This document shows, piece by piece, positions 39,244-47,931 of a stretch of DNA of 64,000 nt. Source of the stretch: Ornithinimicrobium pratense (GTDB lineage: Bacteria; Actinomycetota; Actinomycetes; Actinomycetales; Dermatophilaceae); the NCBI RefSeq assembly GCF_008843165.1, contig NZ_CP044427.1, forward strand, positions 2,666,001 through 2,730,000, given 5' to 3'. Made by a program: the position numbers and the translations under genes. Numbering within the stretch: position 1 is the first letter of the stretch; each line of letters opens with the position of its first letter. A model generated the notes under the pieces. That model made no database searches, had not been told where the DNA came from, and saw only the letters and a list, made by a program, of their open reading frames with translations.

Positions 39244-40932
39244 TCAGCGGGCCTGGATCCAGTACCGGCGCTTGGCCGGCCCAGCGGCGGTGGGCCGGAC
39301 ATCCTCCAGCACGCCACCGGCCTTCTCGATGGTCCCCGCCGAGGCGTGGTTGCCGTCGTCGCAGGTGATGAGAACCCGGTCCACCCCCAGCGCGGCGAGG
39401 CGTTTGACGGCCTCCCGGACGATCTCGGTGGCGTAGCCCCGGCGGCGGAACTCCGGGGCCACCGCGTAGCCGATGTGGCCGCCCTCCTGCAGCAAGAAGT
39501 CGTTGAGCCGGTGCCGGATCGAGACCCGCCCGACCGGCTGGCCGTCGACCTCGGCGACCAGGAAGTCAGCCGGGACCCGACCCTCGGGCAGGCCCACCCC
39601 CCTGGACTCCCACTCGATCTGGGCCAGCACGTGTGGCCACGGACCGTCGGCGAGCAAAAACTGGAAGCCCTCCTCGGCCAGCTGCTCGTGCATGCGTCGC
39701 ATCGCGGCCTCGTCAGCGGCGGTGGGCGGACGCAGGGTCAGCGACATGTCTCCGTATCCTGCCACCTTCATCACCGGGGCGAGCAGGACCATCAGCGCCA
39801 GGAAGCCCACGACCAGGAACAGGGCCCGGTCCAGGCCGGCCCACTCGGCCAGCAGGCCGATCGCCGGCGCCCCGAACAGGAATGCCCCGTAGGCGATCGT
39901 CGAGACCACCGTGATCGCTCGGTTGCCGCGGCCGGGGACCTCACCGGCCGCGGACATCGCGGCCGGGAAGATCGTCGAGATGCCCAGGCCCCACAACAAC
40001 CCGCCGAGCAGCGCGAGGGTCAGCGAGGGCACCAGTACCACGACCAGGATGCCCAGCACGGCCAGGACCCCGCCGGTCCGCACCACGACGTCGCGGCCGA
40101 ACCGGTCGGTCGCCGGGCCACCAAGCAGACGGCCGACCATCATCGTGAGGTTGAACGCCGTCAGGGTCAGTGCCCCGAAGGCCTCCGGTGCCCGGTGGAC
40201 GTCGACGAGGAGCAGGGCAAGCCAGTCGTTGGCCGCCCCCTCGGCGAGCGCCGCCGCCAGGGCCACGAGGCCGATGAGGACCTCCGGGCGAGTGATACCC
40301 GGGCGGGCAGGACTCTGGTCGTGCGCCTGCGCCGCGCCCTCTGGCCCCTGCGCGTCACCGGCGTCGTCGTCGTCCTCCCGCACGAAGTGCCGCGCCCCCA
40401 CGACACCGACGACCGCGGCGAGCGCGGCGAGCACGGGCAGCTGGACCAGGCCGATGCCCAGGTGTGCGGCGAGCGCGCCCGACCCGGCCCCCAGGACGGC
40501 CCCGCCGGAGAAGCCCGCGTGGAACTGGGGCATCCAGGCACGCGCCCGGCGCCGCTCGACGTGGGCTCCCTGGATGTTCATGGTGACGTCCCAGACGCCG
40601 ACGTTCACCCCCGTCAGGACGAGTGTGGCCAGCAGCACGGGCACCGAGGGGGCGACGGCCACGCTGGCCCAGCCCAGGCAGGCCAGCACCACGGTCACGC
40701 TGACCACGGCGCGGCTGCCGAAGCGGTCGACCAGGCGGCCGGAGAAGGGCATCGCCAGCAGTGACCCGGCACCCATCCCCATCAGCGCCAGACCGAGCTC
40801 TCCCGGCCCGGCGTCCAGCTGGTCGCGGACCGCTGGCAGCCGGGACAGCGTCTGCCCCATGGCGAAGCCGGCGGCGGCGAAGACGGCGAGGACGGCGGGC
40901 ACGCTGCCGCCGCCAGGTCGGGTCCGGGGCAC
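39244..40932 (-). CDS. MFS transporter fused to a GNAT N-acetyltransferase
   Basis: One 562-residue open frame. Residues 1 to about 390 are a 12-helix MFS transporter (GRLVDRFGSRAVVSVTVVL, GGPATDRFGRDVVVRTGG repeat). From Met at 39747 the frame continues without break as a GNAT domain of about 167 residues (SLTLRPPTAADEAAMRRMHEQ, RRRGYATEIVREAVKRLAALG acetyl-CoA loop). The linker is only about eight residues. A one-base change in the C4 run at 39776-39779 would place TGATGA in frame and make two normal-sized genes, the second with AGGA nine bases before its ATG. The GTG at 40932 is preceded by TACAGT six bases away (leaderless). Confidence 0.8.
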   Translation of the reverse strand: MPRTRPGGGSVPAVLAVFAAAGFAMGQTLSRLPAVRDQLDAGPGELGLALMGMGAGSLLAMPFSGRLVDRFGSRAVVSVTVVLACLGWASVAVAPSVPVLLATLVLTGVNVGVWDVTMNIQGAHVERRRARAWMPQFHAGFSGGAVLGAGSGALAAHLGIGLVQLPVLAALAAVVGVVGARHFVREDDDDAGDAQGPEGAAQAHDQSPARPGITRPEVLIGLVALAAALAEGAANDWLALLLVDVHRAPEAFGALTLTAFNLTMMVGRLLGGPATDRFGRDVVVRTGGVLAVLGILVVVLVPSLTLALLGGLLWGLGISTIFPAAMSAAGEVPGRGNRAITVVSTIAYGAFLFGAPAIGLLAEWAGLDRALFLVVGFLALMVLLAPVMKVAGYGDMSLTLRPPTAADEAAMRRMHEQLAEEGFQFLLADGPWPHVLAQIEWESRGVGLPEGRVPADFLVAEVDGQPVGRVSIRHRLNDFLLQEGGHIGYAVAPEFRRRGYATEIVREAVKRLAALGVDRVLITCDDGNHASAGTIEKAGGVLEDVRPTAAGPAKRRYWIQAR

Positions 40933-40938
40933 AGCGGG

Positions 40939-40944
40939 ACTGTA
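40939..40944 (-). promoter_or_regulatory. -10 element of a leaderless promoter for the MFS-GNAT gene
   Basis: TACAGT on the minus strand lies six bases before the GTG at 40932. It lies in the 78-base interval shared with the divergent Eis-like gene, whose own -10 (CAGACT at 40999-41004) is six bases before its GTG but weaker. Confidence 0.4.
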
Positions 40945-41010
40945 GGGGTAAGTGGTGGCACCGGGGAAATCTCCTGGCGCACCTGCTCCGGGCCCGGGCA
41001 GACTGGCGCG

Positions 41011-42312
41011 GTGAACGACGAGCCCACGCTGATCGACCTGACCCCCGACGACCTACCCCGCATCAAGGACCTGGAGGACACCGTCTGGTTCGAGGTGCAA
41101 CCGGGGGGCACGCCCCAGGACCTCGCCGACGACCTCGACTTCCGGCACGCACGCGCCGCCGAGCGCGGGGGCGCTCCGCTGCCCGGCGAGCCCGACCAGG
41201 AGCGCCCGCCGCTGGCGGGGATGTACAGCGCCTACGACCTGGCGGTCACCGTGCCCGGCCCGGGCGGCGGTCTGACGACGCTGCCGATGGACGGCCTGAC
41301 CTGGGTCGGCGTGCACCCGGACGCCCGCCGCAAGGGCCTGCTGACCCGGCTGATGCGTGACCATCTGCACCGTATCCACGACCGCGGCGAGGCGGCCGTT
41401 GCCGGGTTGCACGCCAGCGAGGCAGCGATCTACGGACGCTTCGGCTACGGCTGCGCCAGCCTGGACGTCAAGCTCGAGCTGGGCCGGGGGAGCGAGCTCA
41501 AGGCACCGGCATGGTTGGTCGGGGAGGCGGACCGGATCACCACCCACGTGGTCACGCTGCCCACGCCCGAGGGCATGACCGCCCTGCACGAGGCGCACCT
41601 GGCCTGCGCCGCGACGGCGCTGGGAGCGGTGACGCGGCCGGAGTCCAAGGCCACCACCTGGTATCGCGACTTCCCCAAGTCCCGGGGCTCCAAGGAGCCT
41701 CGGCGCCTGATGCTCGCACGCCGGAACGGCACGGTCACCGGGTATGCCGTCTTTCGCCGGGAGAGCAAGTGGGAGGACGGCTCACCCCGGGGTGAGGTGT
41801 CCGTCGCCGAGCTCGGCGCGGTGGACCTGGCGAGCCTGCTGGCCCTGGCCCGAAGACTGCTCGACCTGGACCTCACCAGCAAGGTCACGCTCTGGGCACG
41901 GCGGCTGGACGACCCGCTGCTGTGGTGGGCGGGCGGGCCCCGCGCGGCCGCCCCGCGCATCTACGACTCCCTGTGGATCCGGGTCGTGGACCTGCCCCGG
42001 GCGCTGACCGACCGCGGGTATGCCGCGGCGTGCGAGGTCGTGCTGGACGTCGCCGACGAGCTCTGCCCGTGGAACGCCGGCCGCTGGCGGCTGACCGTGG
42101 ACGGCTCGGGTGCTGCGACCTGCGTGAGGACCGAGGACGCGGCCGACGTGGAGCTGCCGGTGGCGGCCCTGGGCGCGGCCTACCTGGGTGGCCGCTCGCT
42201 CGCCGCGATGGTGCCCGCTCTATCCGGTCGCGAGCTGCGCTCCGGCGCGGTCCGGGAGCTGTCCCGGGCGATGCGGGCCGACGTCGACCCGCTCGGCGCG
42301 ATCGACTTCTGA
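41011..42312 (+). CDS. Eis-like GNAT N-acetyltransferase
   Basis: A 433-residue protein with the Eis layout: N-terminal GNAT domain with acetyl-CoA loop WVGVHPDARRKGLLTRLMRD (about residues 94-115), a second degenerate GNAT domain, and a C-terminal SCP2-like domain. Tyr in AAIYGRFGYGCAS matches the Eis catalytic tyrosine region. The chain ends in Phe (AIDF); in Mycobacterium Eis the terminal Phe carboxylate serves as the catalytic base, and it is retained here. Eis proteins acetylate aminoglycosides or protein lysines. GTG start. The last 133 bases are overlapped by menD on the other strand. Confidence 0.85.
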   Translation: MNDEPTLIDLTPDDLPRIKDLEDTVWFEVQPGGTPQDLADDLDFRHARAAERGGAPLPGEPDQERPPLAGMYSAYDLAVTVPGPGGGLTTLPMDGLTWVGVHPDARRKGLLTRLMRDHLHRIHDRGEAAVAGLHASEAAIYGRFGYGCASLDVKLELGRGSELKAPAWLVGEADRITTHVVTLPTPEGMTALHEAHLACAATALGAVTRPESKATTWYRDFPKSRGSKEPRRLMLARRNGTVTGYAVFRRESKWEDGSPRGEVSVAELGAVDLASLLALARRLLDLDLTSKVTLWARRLDDPLLWWAGGPRAAAPRIYDSLWIRVVDLPRALTDRGYAAACEVVLDVADELCPWNAGRWRLTVDGSGAATCVRTEDAADVELPVAALGAAYLGGRSLAAMVPALSGRELRSGAVRELSRAMRADVDPLGAIDF

Positions 42313-44138
42313 GCGGGTGGTCGCGCCGGGGCCGCGCGCAGCGCGTCCCGCAGCGCGCGGTGCCCGGCCCGGTCGACCCGGACCTCGAGCACTCGGATCC
42401 CCTCGGCGGGCCGGCCCAGCTGGTCGGCCAGCTCGGCTAGTGAGCCGACGAGACGGTGCCCCACGCGGTAACCGGCGCACAGCGCACCCAGGTCGGTGCC
42501 GTGCGGCGTGCCGAAGAGGCGCTCGGTGGCGGCGGCGGACGCGGCGCTGGCCGACCGGGCCGGTTCGCCGTACTCCAGCGTGGAGAAGATCCCGCCGCCG
42601 TCGTCGTTGACCACGACGACCGTCAGGTCGGGGCGAGGCTCGCCGGGGCCGACGAGCAGGGCACCCGCGTCGTGCAGAAAGGTGAGGTCACCCATGAGCG
42701 CGACCGTGCGGCCGGGGCGGATGTGCTCACCGATGCCGGCGAGGGCGACACCGACGGCGGTGGCGACCGTGCCGTCGATCCCGGCCAGGCCCCGGCTCGC
42801 ATAGACGACCGGGCTGCCGGTCTGCGGCAGCGCACCCAGGCCGACCGCCAGGTCCCGGGGCGCGTTGGAGGAGCCGAGCACGAGGAAGTCCTCCTCACCC
42901 AGGGCGGCAGCGACCGTGGTCGCCACGGCGACGCCGGTCGGCGGGCTGTCGGCCCGGTCGAACCCGGCCACCTCGCGCACGCGCTCAGTCCAGGCCCGAC
43001 CGGCCTGCAGCCAGCTCTGCGCCCATCCCTGCGGCGCCGGGTGCCAGGGCCGGTGCAGCGCGAGGGCGCCGTGCACCTCGCGCACCACATGCGAGGGGTC
43101 GGTCCAGGACGGCGCCGCGCTGACCTGCTCGACGACGACCCCCGGTCGGCGCAGCAGCGACCCAAACTCCCGGAACAGGGTGAGCCGGCCCACGACCACG
43201 ACCCGCTCGGGCGCCAGCGCGTCGACCGTCGCCGCATCCCCGGCCACGAGCACACCGTGCGGCACCACGGTCCGGCCGTGCGGCAGCCACCCGAACGGCT
43301 CGGCCAGGACCGGGTAACCGTGCCGCTCCGCCCAGGCCAGCGCAGCACCATGCCGACGGGCATCGCCGAGGTCGCCCAGCAGCACCACCGTGCGGCTCCC
43401 GCCCGCCGACTCCCCACTATCGACGGCGGCGGCGGCGTCGTCGACGTCGACGGCCGGGTCTGCGAGGGGTACGTCCCACACCACCGTCCACGGCGACCCG
43501 TCCGGCCGCCCGTGGAGCTCCGGAGGCAGTTCGCCGGCCAGGCCCTGCCCGGCGGTGTCGAGCTCGGGTGCCAGGGGGTCCCGGAAGGACACGTTGAGGT
43601 GGACGGGACCGGAGCGGATCCACCCGCTCCCCCGGGCGGCGTGGTCGAGCGCGGCCGCGAGCGCCCGGCATACGGTCGAGCGCCAGAAGGCGGCAGTCCG
43701 CGCCGAGACCGACTCCGGCGCCGGCAGGTCGACCTCCCGGCGCACGGCGCCCGCGAAGATCCCCGGTTGGTGCGTGGTCTGGTTGGCGCCGGTCCCCCGC
43801 AGCTCGCCGGGCCGGTCCGCGGAGAGGACTACCAGCGGGACGTGGCTGTGGTGCGCCTCCAGCACGGCGGGGTGCAGGTTGGCCACGGCGGTCCCGGAGG
43901 TGGTCACCACCGCCACGGGAGCACCGGAGGCGCGCGCGAGACCCAGCGCGAGGAAGCCGGCCGAGCGCTCGTCGATCCGCACGTGCAGCCGCAGCCGCCC
44001 GTGCCGGTCGGCCTCCTCCAAGGCGTAGGCCAGCGGAGCCGACCGGGATCCGGGGGCCAGCACCGCCTCCCGGACGCCGCCCCGGACCAGCTCGTCGACG
44101 AGGACGGTGGCCAGCGCGGTCGAGGGGTGCACGGGCAC
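42180..44138 (-). CDS. menD: 2-succinyl-5-enolpyruvyl-6-hydroxy-3-cyclohexene-1-carboxylate synthase
   Basis: A protein of about 652 residues, thiamine-diphosphate-dependent; joins isochorismate and 2-oxoglutarate in menaquinone synthesis. The N-terminal part has LVRGGVREAVLAPGSRSAPLAYAL, HVRIDERSAGFLALGLARAS and VVTTSGTAVANLHPAVLEAHHS, the MenD signatures. ThDP binding is LMGDLTFLHDAGALL with VVVVNDDGGGIFSTLE. The last 45 codons run antisense through the Eis-like gene (Ser/Arg-rich tail) and are not part of the usual fold; normal MenD would end near DALRAA. GTG 44138 is the likeliest start; the frame upstream overlaps the divergent sugar kinase. Confidence 0.9.
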   Translation of the reverse strand: MPVHPSTALATVLVDELVRGGVREAVLAPGSRSAPLAYALEEADRHGRLRLHVRIDERSAGFLALGLARASGAPVAVVTTSGTAVANLHPAVLEAHHSHVPLVVLSADRPGELRGTGANQTTHQPGIFAGAVRREVDLPAPESVSARTAAFWRSTVCRALAAALDHAARGSGWIRSGPVHLNVSFRDPLAPELDTAGQGLAGELPPELHGRPDGSPWTVVWDVPLADPAVDVDDAAAAVDSGESAGGSRTVVLLGDLGDARRHGAALAWAERHGYPVLAEPFGWLPHGRTVVPHGVLVAGDAATVDALAPERVVVVGRLTLFREFGSLLRRPGVVVEQVSAAPSWTDPSHVVREVHGALALHRPWHPAPQGWAQSWLQAGRAWTERVREVAGFDRADSPPTGVAVATTVAAALGEEDFLVLGSSNAPRDLAVGLGALPQTGSPVVYASRGLAGIDGTVATAVGVALAGIGEHIRPGRTVALMGDLTFLHDAGALLVGPGEPRPDLTVVVVNDDGGGIFSTLEYGEPARSASAASAAATERLFGTPHGTDLGALCAGYRVGHRLVGSLAELADQLGRPAEGIRVLEVRVDRAGHRALRDALRAAPARPPAQKSIAPSGSTSARIARDSSRTAPERSSRPDRAGTIAASERPPR

Positions 44139-44158
44139 GATGGTGCCACGCTCGGCCG

Positions 44159-44164
44159 TACAGT
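44159..44164 (+). promoter_or_regulatory. -10 element of a leaderless promoter for the FGGY kinase
   Basis: TACAGT ends seven bases before the ATG at 44172. No ribosome-binding site fits between. It lies in the 33-base gap shared with the divergent menD. Confidence 0.45.
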
Positions 44165-44171
44165 GAGCGGT

Positions 44172-45671
44172 ATGGCCTCGAACTTCGACATCGAGCTCGC
44201 GGACGCCGTCCCTCCTCTCGTCCTCGCCCTGGACGTGGGCTCGACCGCCAGCAGGGGGATGGTCTACGACGCCCATGGGCGGCCGGTCGGCAAGCGGGCC
44301 AAGGTCCCGCACGCCTTCACCACCGCCCCGGGCGGCACTTCCGAGATCGACCCCGACCAGGTGGTCGAGGAGATACGACAGATCATCGGGGAGCTTCTCG
44401 GGTCCCTGGGTGAGGAGCAGATCGCGGGCGTGGCCCTGGACACCTTCGCCTCCTCGCTGGTCGTCATCGCCGAGGACGGCTCCCCGCTGACCCCCTGTTT
44501 CACCTACGCCGACGGACGTCCCGGCTCGCAGGTGGACCTGCTGCGGGATGAGCTGTCCGAGGAGAAGCTGCAGCAGCGGACCGGGACGCGGCTGCACGGC
44601 AGCTACTGGCCGGCCCGGTTGCGTTGGCTGGCCACCGAGCGGCCGGAGGTGATGCAACGGGCCGCCCACTACCTCTCTCTCGGTGACTACCTGCTCCTGC
44701 AGCTCACCGGCACCCTGGCGACCGGCACCTCAAGCGCCGCGTGGACCGGGCTGGTGGACCGACACACGGCCCAGTGGTATCCAGAGCTGGTCGAGATCTG
44801 CGGCATCCGCCCGGACCAGCTGCCCCCCATCCACCACCTGGACCAGCCGGTGCCGGTGGCCGAGAAGCAGGCGGCCAAGATCGCCAAGCGCTGGCCAGCG
44901 CTGGCCCAGGCGCGGTGGTTCGCCCCCATCACCGACGGGCTGGCCGCCAACGTCGGCCTGGGCGCGCACGACGAGACCGCGATCGGCGCCTCCTGCGCCA
45001 CCTCCGGCGCGTTGCGCGTCGTGGTCAGCGAGATGCCCGAGGAGCTCCCACCGGGCCTGTGGTGCTACCGCGTCTCACACGACCGGGCGCTGATCGGCGG
45101 TGCCCTCAACGACGTCGGCCGGGCGCTGGCCTGGGCCGACGTGACCCTGGCAGTCGACCAGGTCGAGCCGGAAGACCTGGCGCAGGCCCTGACCGCGGAG
45201 CCGCACCCGACCACGCCCCTGGTGCTGCCCTTCTTCACCGGCGAGCGCAGCACCGGCTGGGCCTCGGACGCGCATGCCGTCCTGACCGGTGTCACCGCGG
45301 CGTCCGCGCCGGTCGAGGTCTACCGGGGCGTACTGGAGGGCATCGCGCTGTCCTATGCCCGCATCGGGGCCCAGCTGCGCCAGGTGGCCCCCCAGCCGGA
45401 GAAGCTCTACGCCGGCGGCTCGGTCGCCGGCGACCACCCCGAGCTGATGCAGATCATGGCCGACGCGATGCGCACCCCGGTCACGCCGGTGCAGCTCAAG
45501 CGCTCGACCCTGCACGGCACGGCCCTGCTGGCGCTGGAGACCCTCGCCCCAGGCGTGCGGCGCGCCAAGCCCGACCGCGGCCCCACCCTCACCCCGGACT
45601 ACGGCCGGCGCCGCTACTACACCGATCGATACCAGCGGTTCGAGCGCGTGTATGACGCCCTCTTCGGCTGA
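44172..45671 (+). CDS. FGGY-family carbohydrate kinase (gluconokinase-like)
   Basis: A 499-residue two-domain sugar kinase. The N-terminal FGGY domain starts VLALDVGSTASRGMVYDAHG with the phosphate-binding loop; the C-terminal half has LPFFTGERSTGWASDAHAVLTG and LYAGGSVAGDHPELMQIMADAM, the family signatures that place it near gluconate/xylulose kinases. Its exact sugar is unknown. The ATG is fixed by a -10 element seven bases upstream. The helicase/WYL gene starts six bases after its stop, so they are probably co-transcribed. Confidence 0.88.
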   Translation: MASNFDIELADAVPPLVLALDVGSTASRGMVYDAHGRPVGKRAKVPHAFTTAPGGTSEIDPDQVVEEIRQIIGELLGSLGEEQIAGVALDTFASSLVVIAEDGSPLTPCFTYADGRPGSQVDLLRDELSEEKLQQRTGTRLHGSYWPARLRWLATERPEVMQRAAHYLSLGDYLLLQLTGTLATGTSSAAWTGLVDRHTAQWYPELVEICGIRPDQLPPIHHLDQPVPVAEKQAAKIAKRWPALAQARWFAPITDGLAANVGLGAHDETAIGASCATSGALRVVVSEMPEELPPGLWCYRVSHDRALIGGALNDVGRALAWADVTLAVDQVEPEDLAQALTAEPHPTTPLVLPFFTGERSTGWASDAHAVLTGVTAASAPVEVYRGVLEGIALSYARIGAQLRQVAPQPEKLYAGGSVAGDHPELMQIMADAMRTPVTPVQLKRSTLHGTALLALETLAPGVRRAKPDRGPTLTPDYGRRRYYTDRYQRFERVYDALFG

Positions 45672-45677
45672 CCCGTC

Positions 45678-47903
45678 GTGTCCGAGGTGAGGTCGCTCGC
45701 GGACGACCTGCGAGGGCGGACCGACGAGCAACTGGCGGCCCTGATGCGGGCCCGCCCCGACCTGGCCCGGCCCGCACCCGCCGACCTGTCTGCGCTGGCC
45801 GCGCGGGCCACCACCCGGACCAGCATCCAGCGTGCCCTGGACGGGCTGGACCTGGCCCACCTGCACGCGCTGGAGGCGGTCGTCGTGGCCGCCCCGGCCT
45901 CGACGGGCCGCGTCGCTGCCCTGCTGGACGCCCCCGAGGAGCTGGCCGGGCAGCTGGTCGACCGCCTGCGCGAGCTGGCTCTGGTGTGGGCCGCCCCGGA
46001 GGGGATCCGGCCGGCGCGGCCCGTCGCCGACGTCGTCGGGAGCCCCGCCGGGCTCGCGCCGGACGAGGGTGGCGAGGCCCCCCTCCCCGGGCGGGTGGAG
46101 GAGATCCTGGCCGGTCTGGAGCCCACCCAGCACCAGCTGCTGGACGCGCTGACCTGGGGCCCGCCGACCGGGTCGGTGTCACCGGACGGCGCAGCCCCGA
46201 TGACCCGGGCCGCGCACGCCCTGGTCGAGGCCGGGCTCCTGGAGCGTCTCGACGACACGCACGTGCTGCTGCCGCGCCGGGTCGCGCTGGCTCTGCGGGC
46301 CGGCCGGCTGCACCGCGATCCGGCGACGCAGCCTCCGCAGTTGGAGCTGATGAGCCTCGGCGAGGACGTGGTCGACGCCGCGGCCGGTGGCCGGGCGGCC
46401 GAGCTCATCACCATGGTCACCGAGCTCGTCGACGAGTGGGGCGCCCGTCCGCCCCGCGTCCTGCGCTCGGGCGGGCTTGCGGTGCGTGACCACGGCCGCG
46501 TGTCCGCGCATCTGGGGATCGAGTCGCACGAGGCGGCCTGGCTGCTGGAGACGGTGCACGCCGCCGGCCTGATCGCGATCGAGGACGGCGCTTCCCGCCC
46601 CGGCGTGGAGGCCGCCTGGGTGCCGACCACCGTCGCCGACGACTGGCTGGCCGATGAGCCGGGGCGCCGGTGGGCGAGCCTGGCCTCCGCCTGGTGGGCC
46701 ATGTCCGCCGCCCCCAGCCTGGTCGGGAGCGCAGAGGGCGCCCGGGTCAACGTGCTGTCCACCCACACCTCATACCCCCTGGCGCGGCAGCGGCGGCACG
46801 ACGCGCTGGCCGCCCTGGCTACCCTGCCGGCCGGCGCGGCGCCGACGGAGGCAGGGCTGGAGTCCCTGATGCGGTGGCGACACCCGCTGCGGATGTCGCG
46901 CACCGAGCACGGCACCCCGCTCGCGGTGACGCTGCGGGAGGCAGAGTGGGTCGGGGTCACCGGGCGTGGCGCGCTGTCCGCACCGGGCCGGGCCGTAGTG
47001 ACCGGCGAGGCAGACCCAGCCGCGCTCATGGCTTCGCTCGTGCCACCGGCGGTCGACCACGTCCTGCTCCAGGCCGACCTGACCGCGATCGCGCCGGGTC
47101 GCCTGGACGGGCCCGTGCGCACCCTCATGCACCTGGTCAGCGATGTCGAGTCCCGTGGTGGGGCCAGCGTGCACCGATTCACCGAGAACAGCGTCCGGCG
47201 CGCCCTGGACCTGGGCTGGTCGGCCGACCGGGTGCTGGCCGACCTGGCCGCGGCCTCTCGCACCGGCGTTCCGCAGCCGCTGGACTACCTGGTCCGTGAC
47301 GTCGCCCGTCGGCACGGCCAGGCCCGAGTCGGTGCCTGCGCCGCCTACCTGCGCTCGGACGACCCGGCCCTGCTGGACCGGGTCGAGCGGGACCGGGCGC
47401 TGGGCATGCTGCAGTGGCGGCGGATCGCCCCCACTGTGCTCGTCTCCCCCGTCCCGGCACCGACGGTGCTGGACCTGCTGCGCGAGGAGCAGTACGGCCC
47501 CGTCGTCGAGGGCGCCGACGGTGGCCTCGAGGTTGCCGCGCCCGTGTGGCGCCGCACCGTCGCCCGGCCGCCGTCGCCCGTCCGGGTCAGCAGCGTGGAC
47601 GAGAGGGTCGCCCGGGACGTGGTCGGGCTCATGCGCCGGGGCGAGGGGGCCCGTGCCTCCGGCATCGGTGAGGAGGGCGCGCACACCGATCCCGTCGTCA
47701 TCAACGCCGTGCTGCGCGAGGCCGCGGCGACCGGGTCGGCCCTGTGGATCGGCTACGCCGACGACACCGGCGGGGTCTCCACCCACCTAGTCCGGCCGTT
47801 GCACGTCGAGGCGGGTCGGGCCAGGGCCGCGGTCGGCGATGGTGATGTGACCCGCACCTTCCTGGTGCACCGGGTCACCCAGGCGCGCCACGCCACTCGA
47901 TGA
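45678..47903 (+). CDS. Helicase-associated (Helicase_C_3 type) protein with C-terminal WYL-like domain
   Basis: A 741-residue protein that lacks Walker motifs. The N-terminal 350 residues are helical (winged-helix-like). The middle contains the helicase conserved C-terminal XPB/Ssl2-type domain (LLQADLTAIAPGRLDGPVRTLM ... ENSVRRALDLGWSADRVLADL). The end is WYL-like: ALWIGYADDTGGVSTHLVRPL, ending TRTFLVHRVTQAR. In many actinobacteria this protein is encoded next to an XPB-type helicase; here that gene lies 10 kb downstream. It probably assists the helicase in DNA repair. GTG 45678 starts six bases after the kinase stop. Confidence 0.8.
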   Translation: MSEVRSLADDLRGRTDEQLAALMRARPDLARPAPADLSALAARATTRTSIQRALDGLDLAHLHALEAVVVAAPASTGRVAALLDAPEELAGQLVDRLRELALVWAAPEGIRPARPVADVVGSPAGLAPDEGGEAPLPGRVEEILAGLEPTQHQLLDALTWGPPTGSVSPDGAAPMTRAAHALVEAGLLERLDDTHVLLPRRVALALRAGRLHRDPATQPPQLELMSLGEDVVDAAAGGRAAELITMVTELVDEWGARPPRVLRSGGLAVRDHGRVSAHLGIESHEAAWLLETVHAAGLIAIEDGASRPGVEAAWVPTTVADDWLADEPGRRWASLASAWWAMSAAPSLVGSAEGARVNVLSTHTSYPLARQRRHDALAALATLPAGAAPTEAGLESLMRWRHPLRMSRTEHGTPLAVTLREAEWVGVTGRGALSAPGRAVVTGEADPAALMASLVPPAVDHVLLQADLTAIAPGRLDGPVRTLMHLVSDVESRGGASVHRFTENSVRRALDLGWSADRVLADLAAASRTGVPQPLDYLVRDVARRHGQARVGACAAYLRSDDPALLDRVERDRALGMLQWRRIAPTVLVSPVPAPTVLDLLREEQYGPVVEGADGGLEVAAPVWRRTVARPPSPVRVSSVDERVARDVVGLMRRGEGARASGIGEEGAHTDPVVINAVLREAAATGSALWIGYADDTGGVSTHLVRPLHVEAGRARAAVGDGDVTRTFLVHRVTQARHATR

Positions 47904-47918
47904 GCCCTAGGCACCAGG

Positions 47919-47924
47919 TAACGT
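47919..47924 (+). promoter_or_regulatory. -10 element of a leaderless promoter for the FAD monooxygenase
   Basis: TAACGT ends seven bases before the ATG at 47932; no ribosome-binding site lies between. Confidence 0.4.
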
Positions 47925-47931
47925 CCCGGCC

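Noticed and set aside
42456..44171. A large plus-strand extension in front of the FGGY kinase
   Set aside because: It is antisense to menD. The kinase start at 44172 is fixed by the fold and by the -10 element seven bases upstream.
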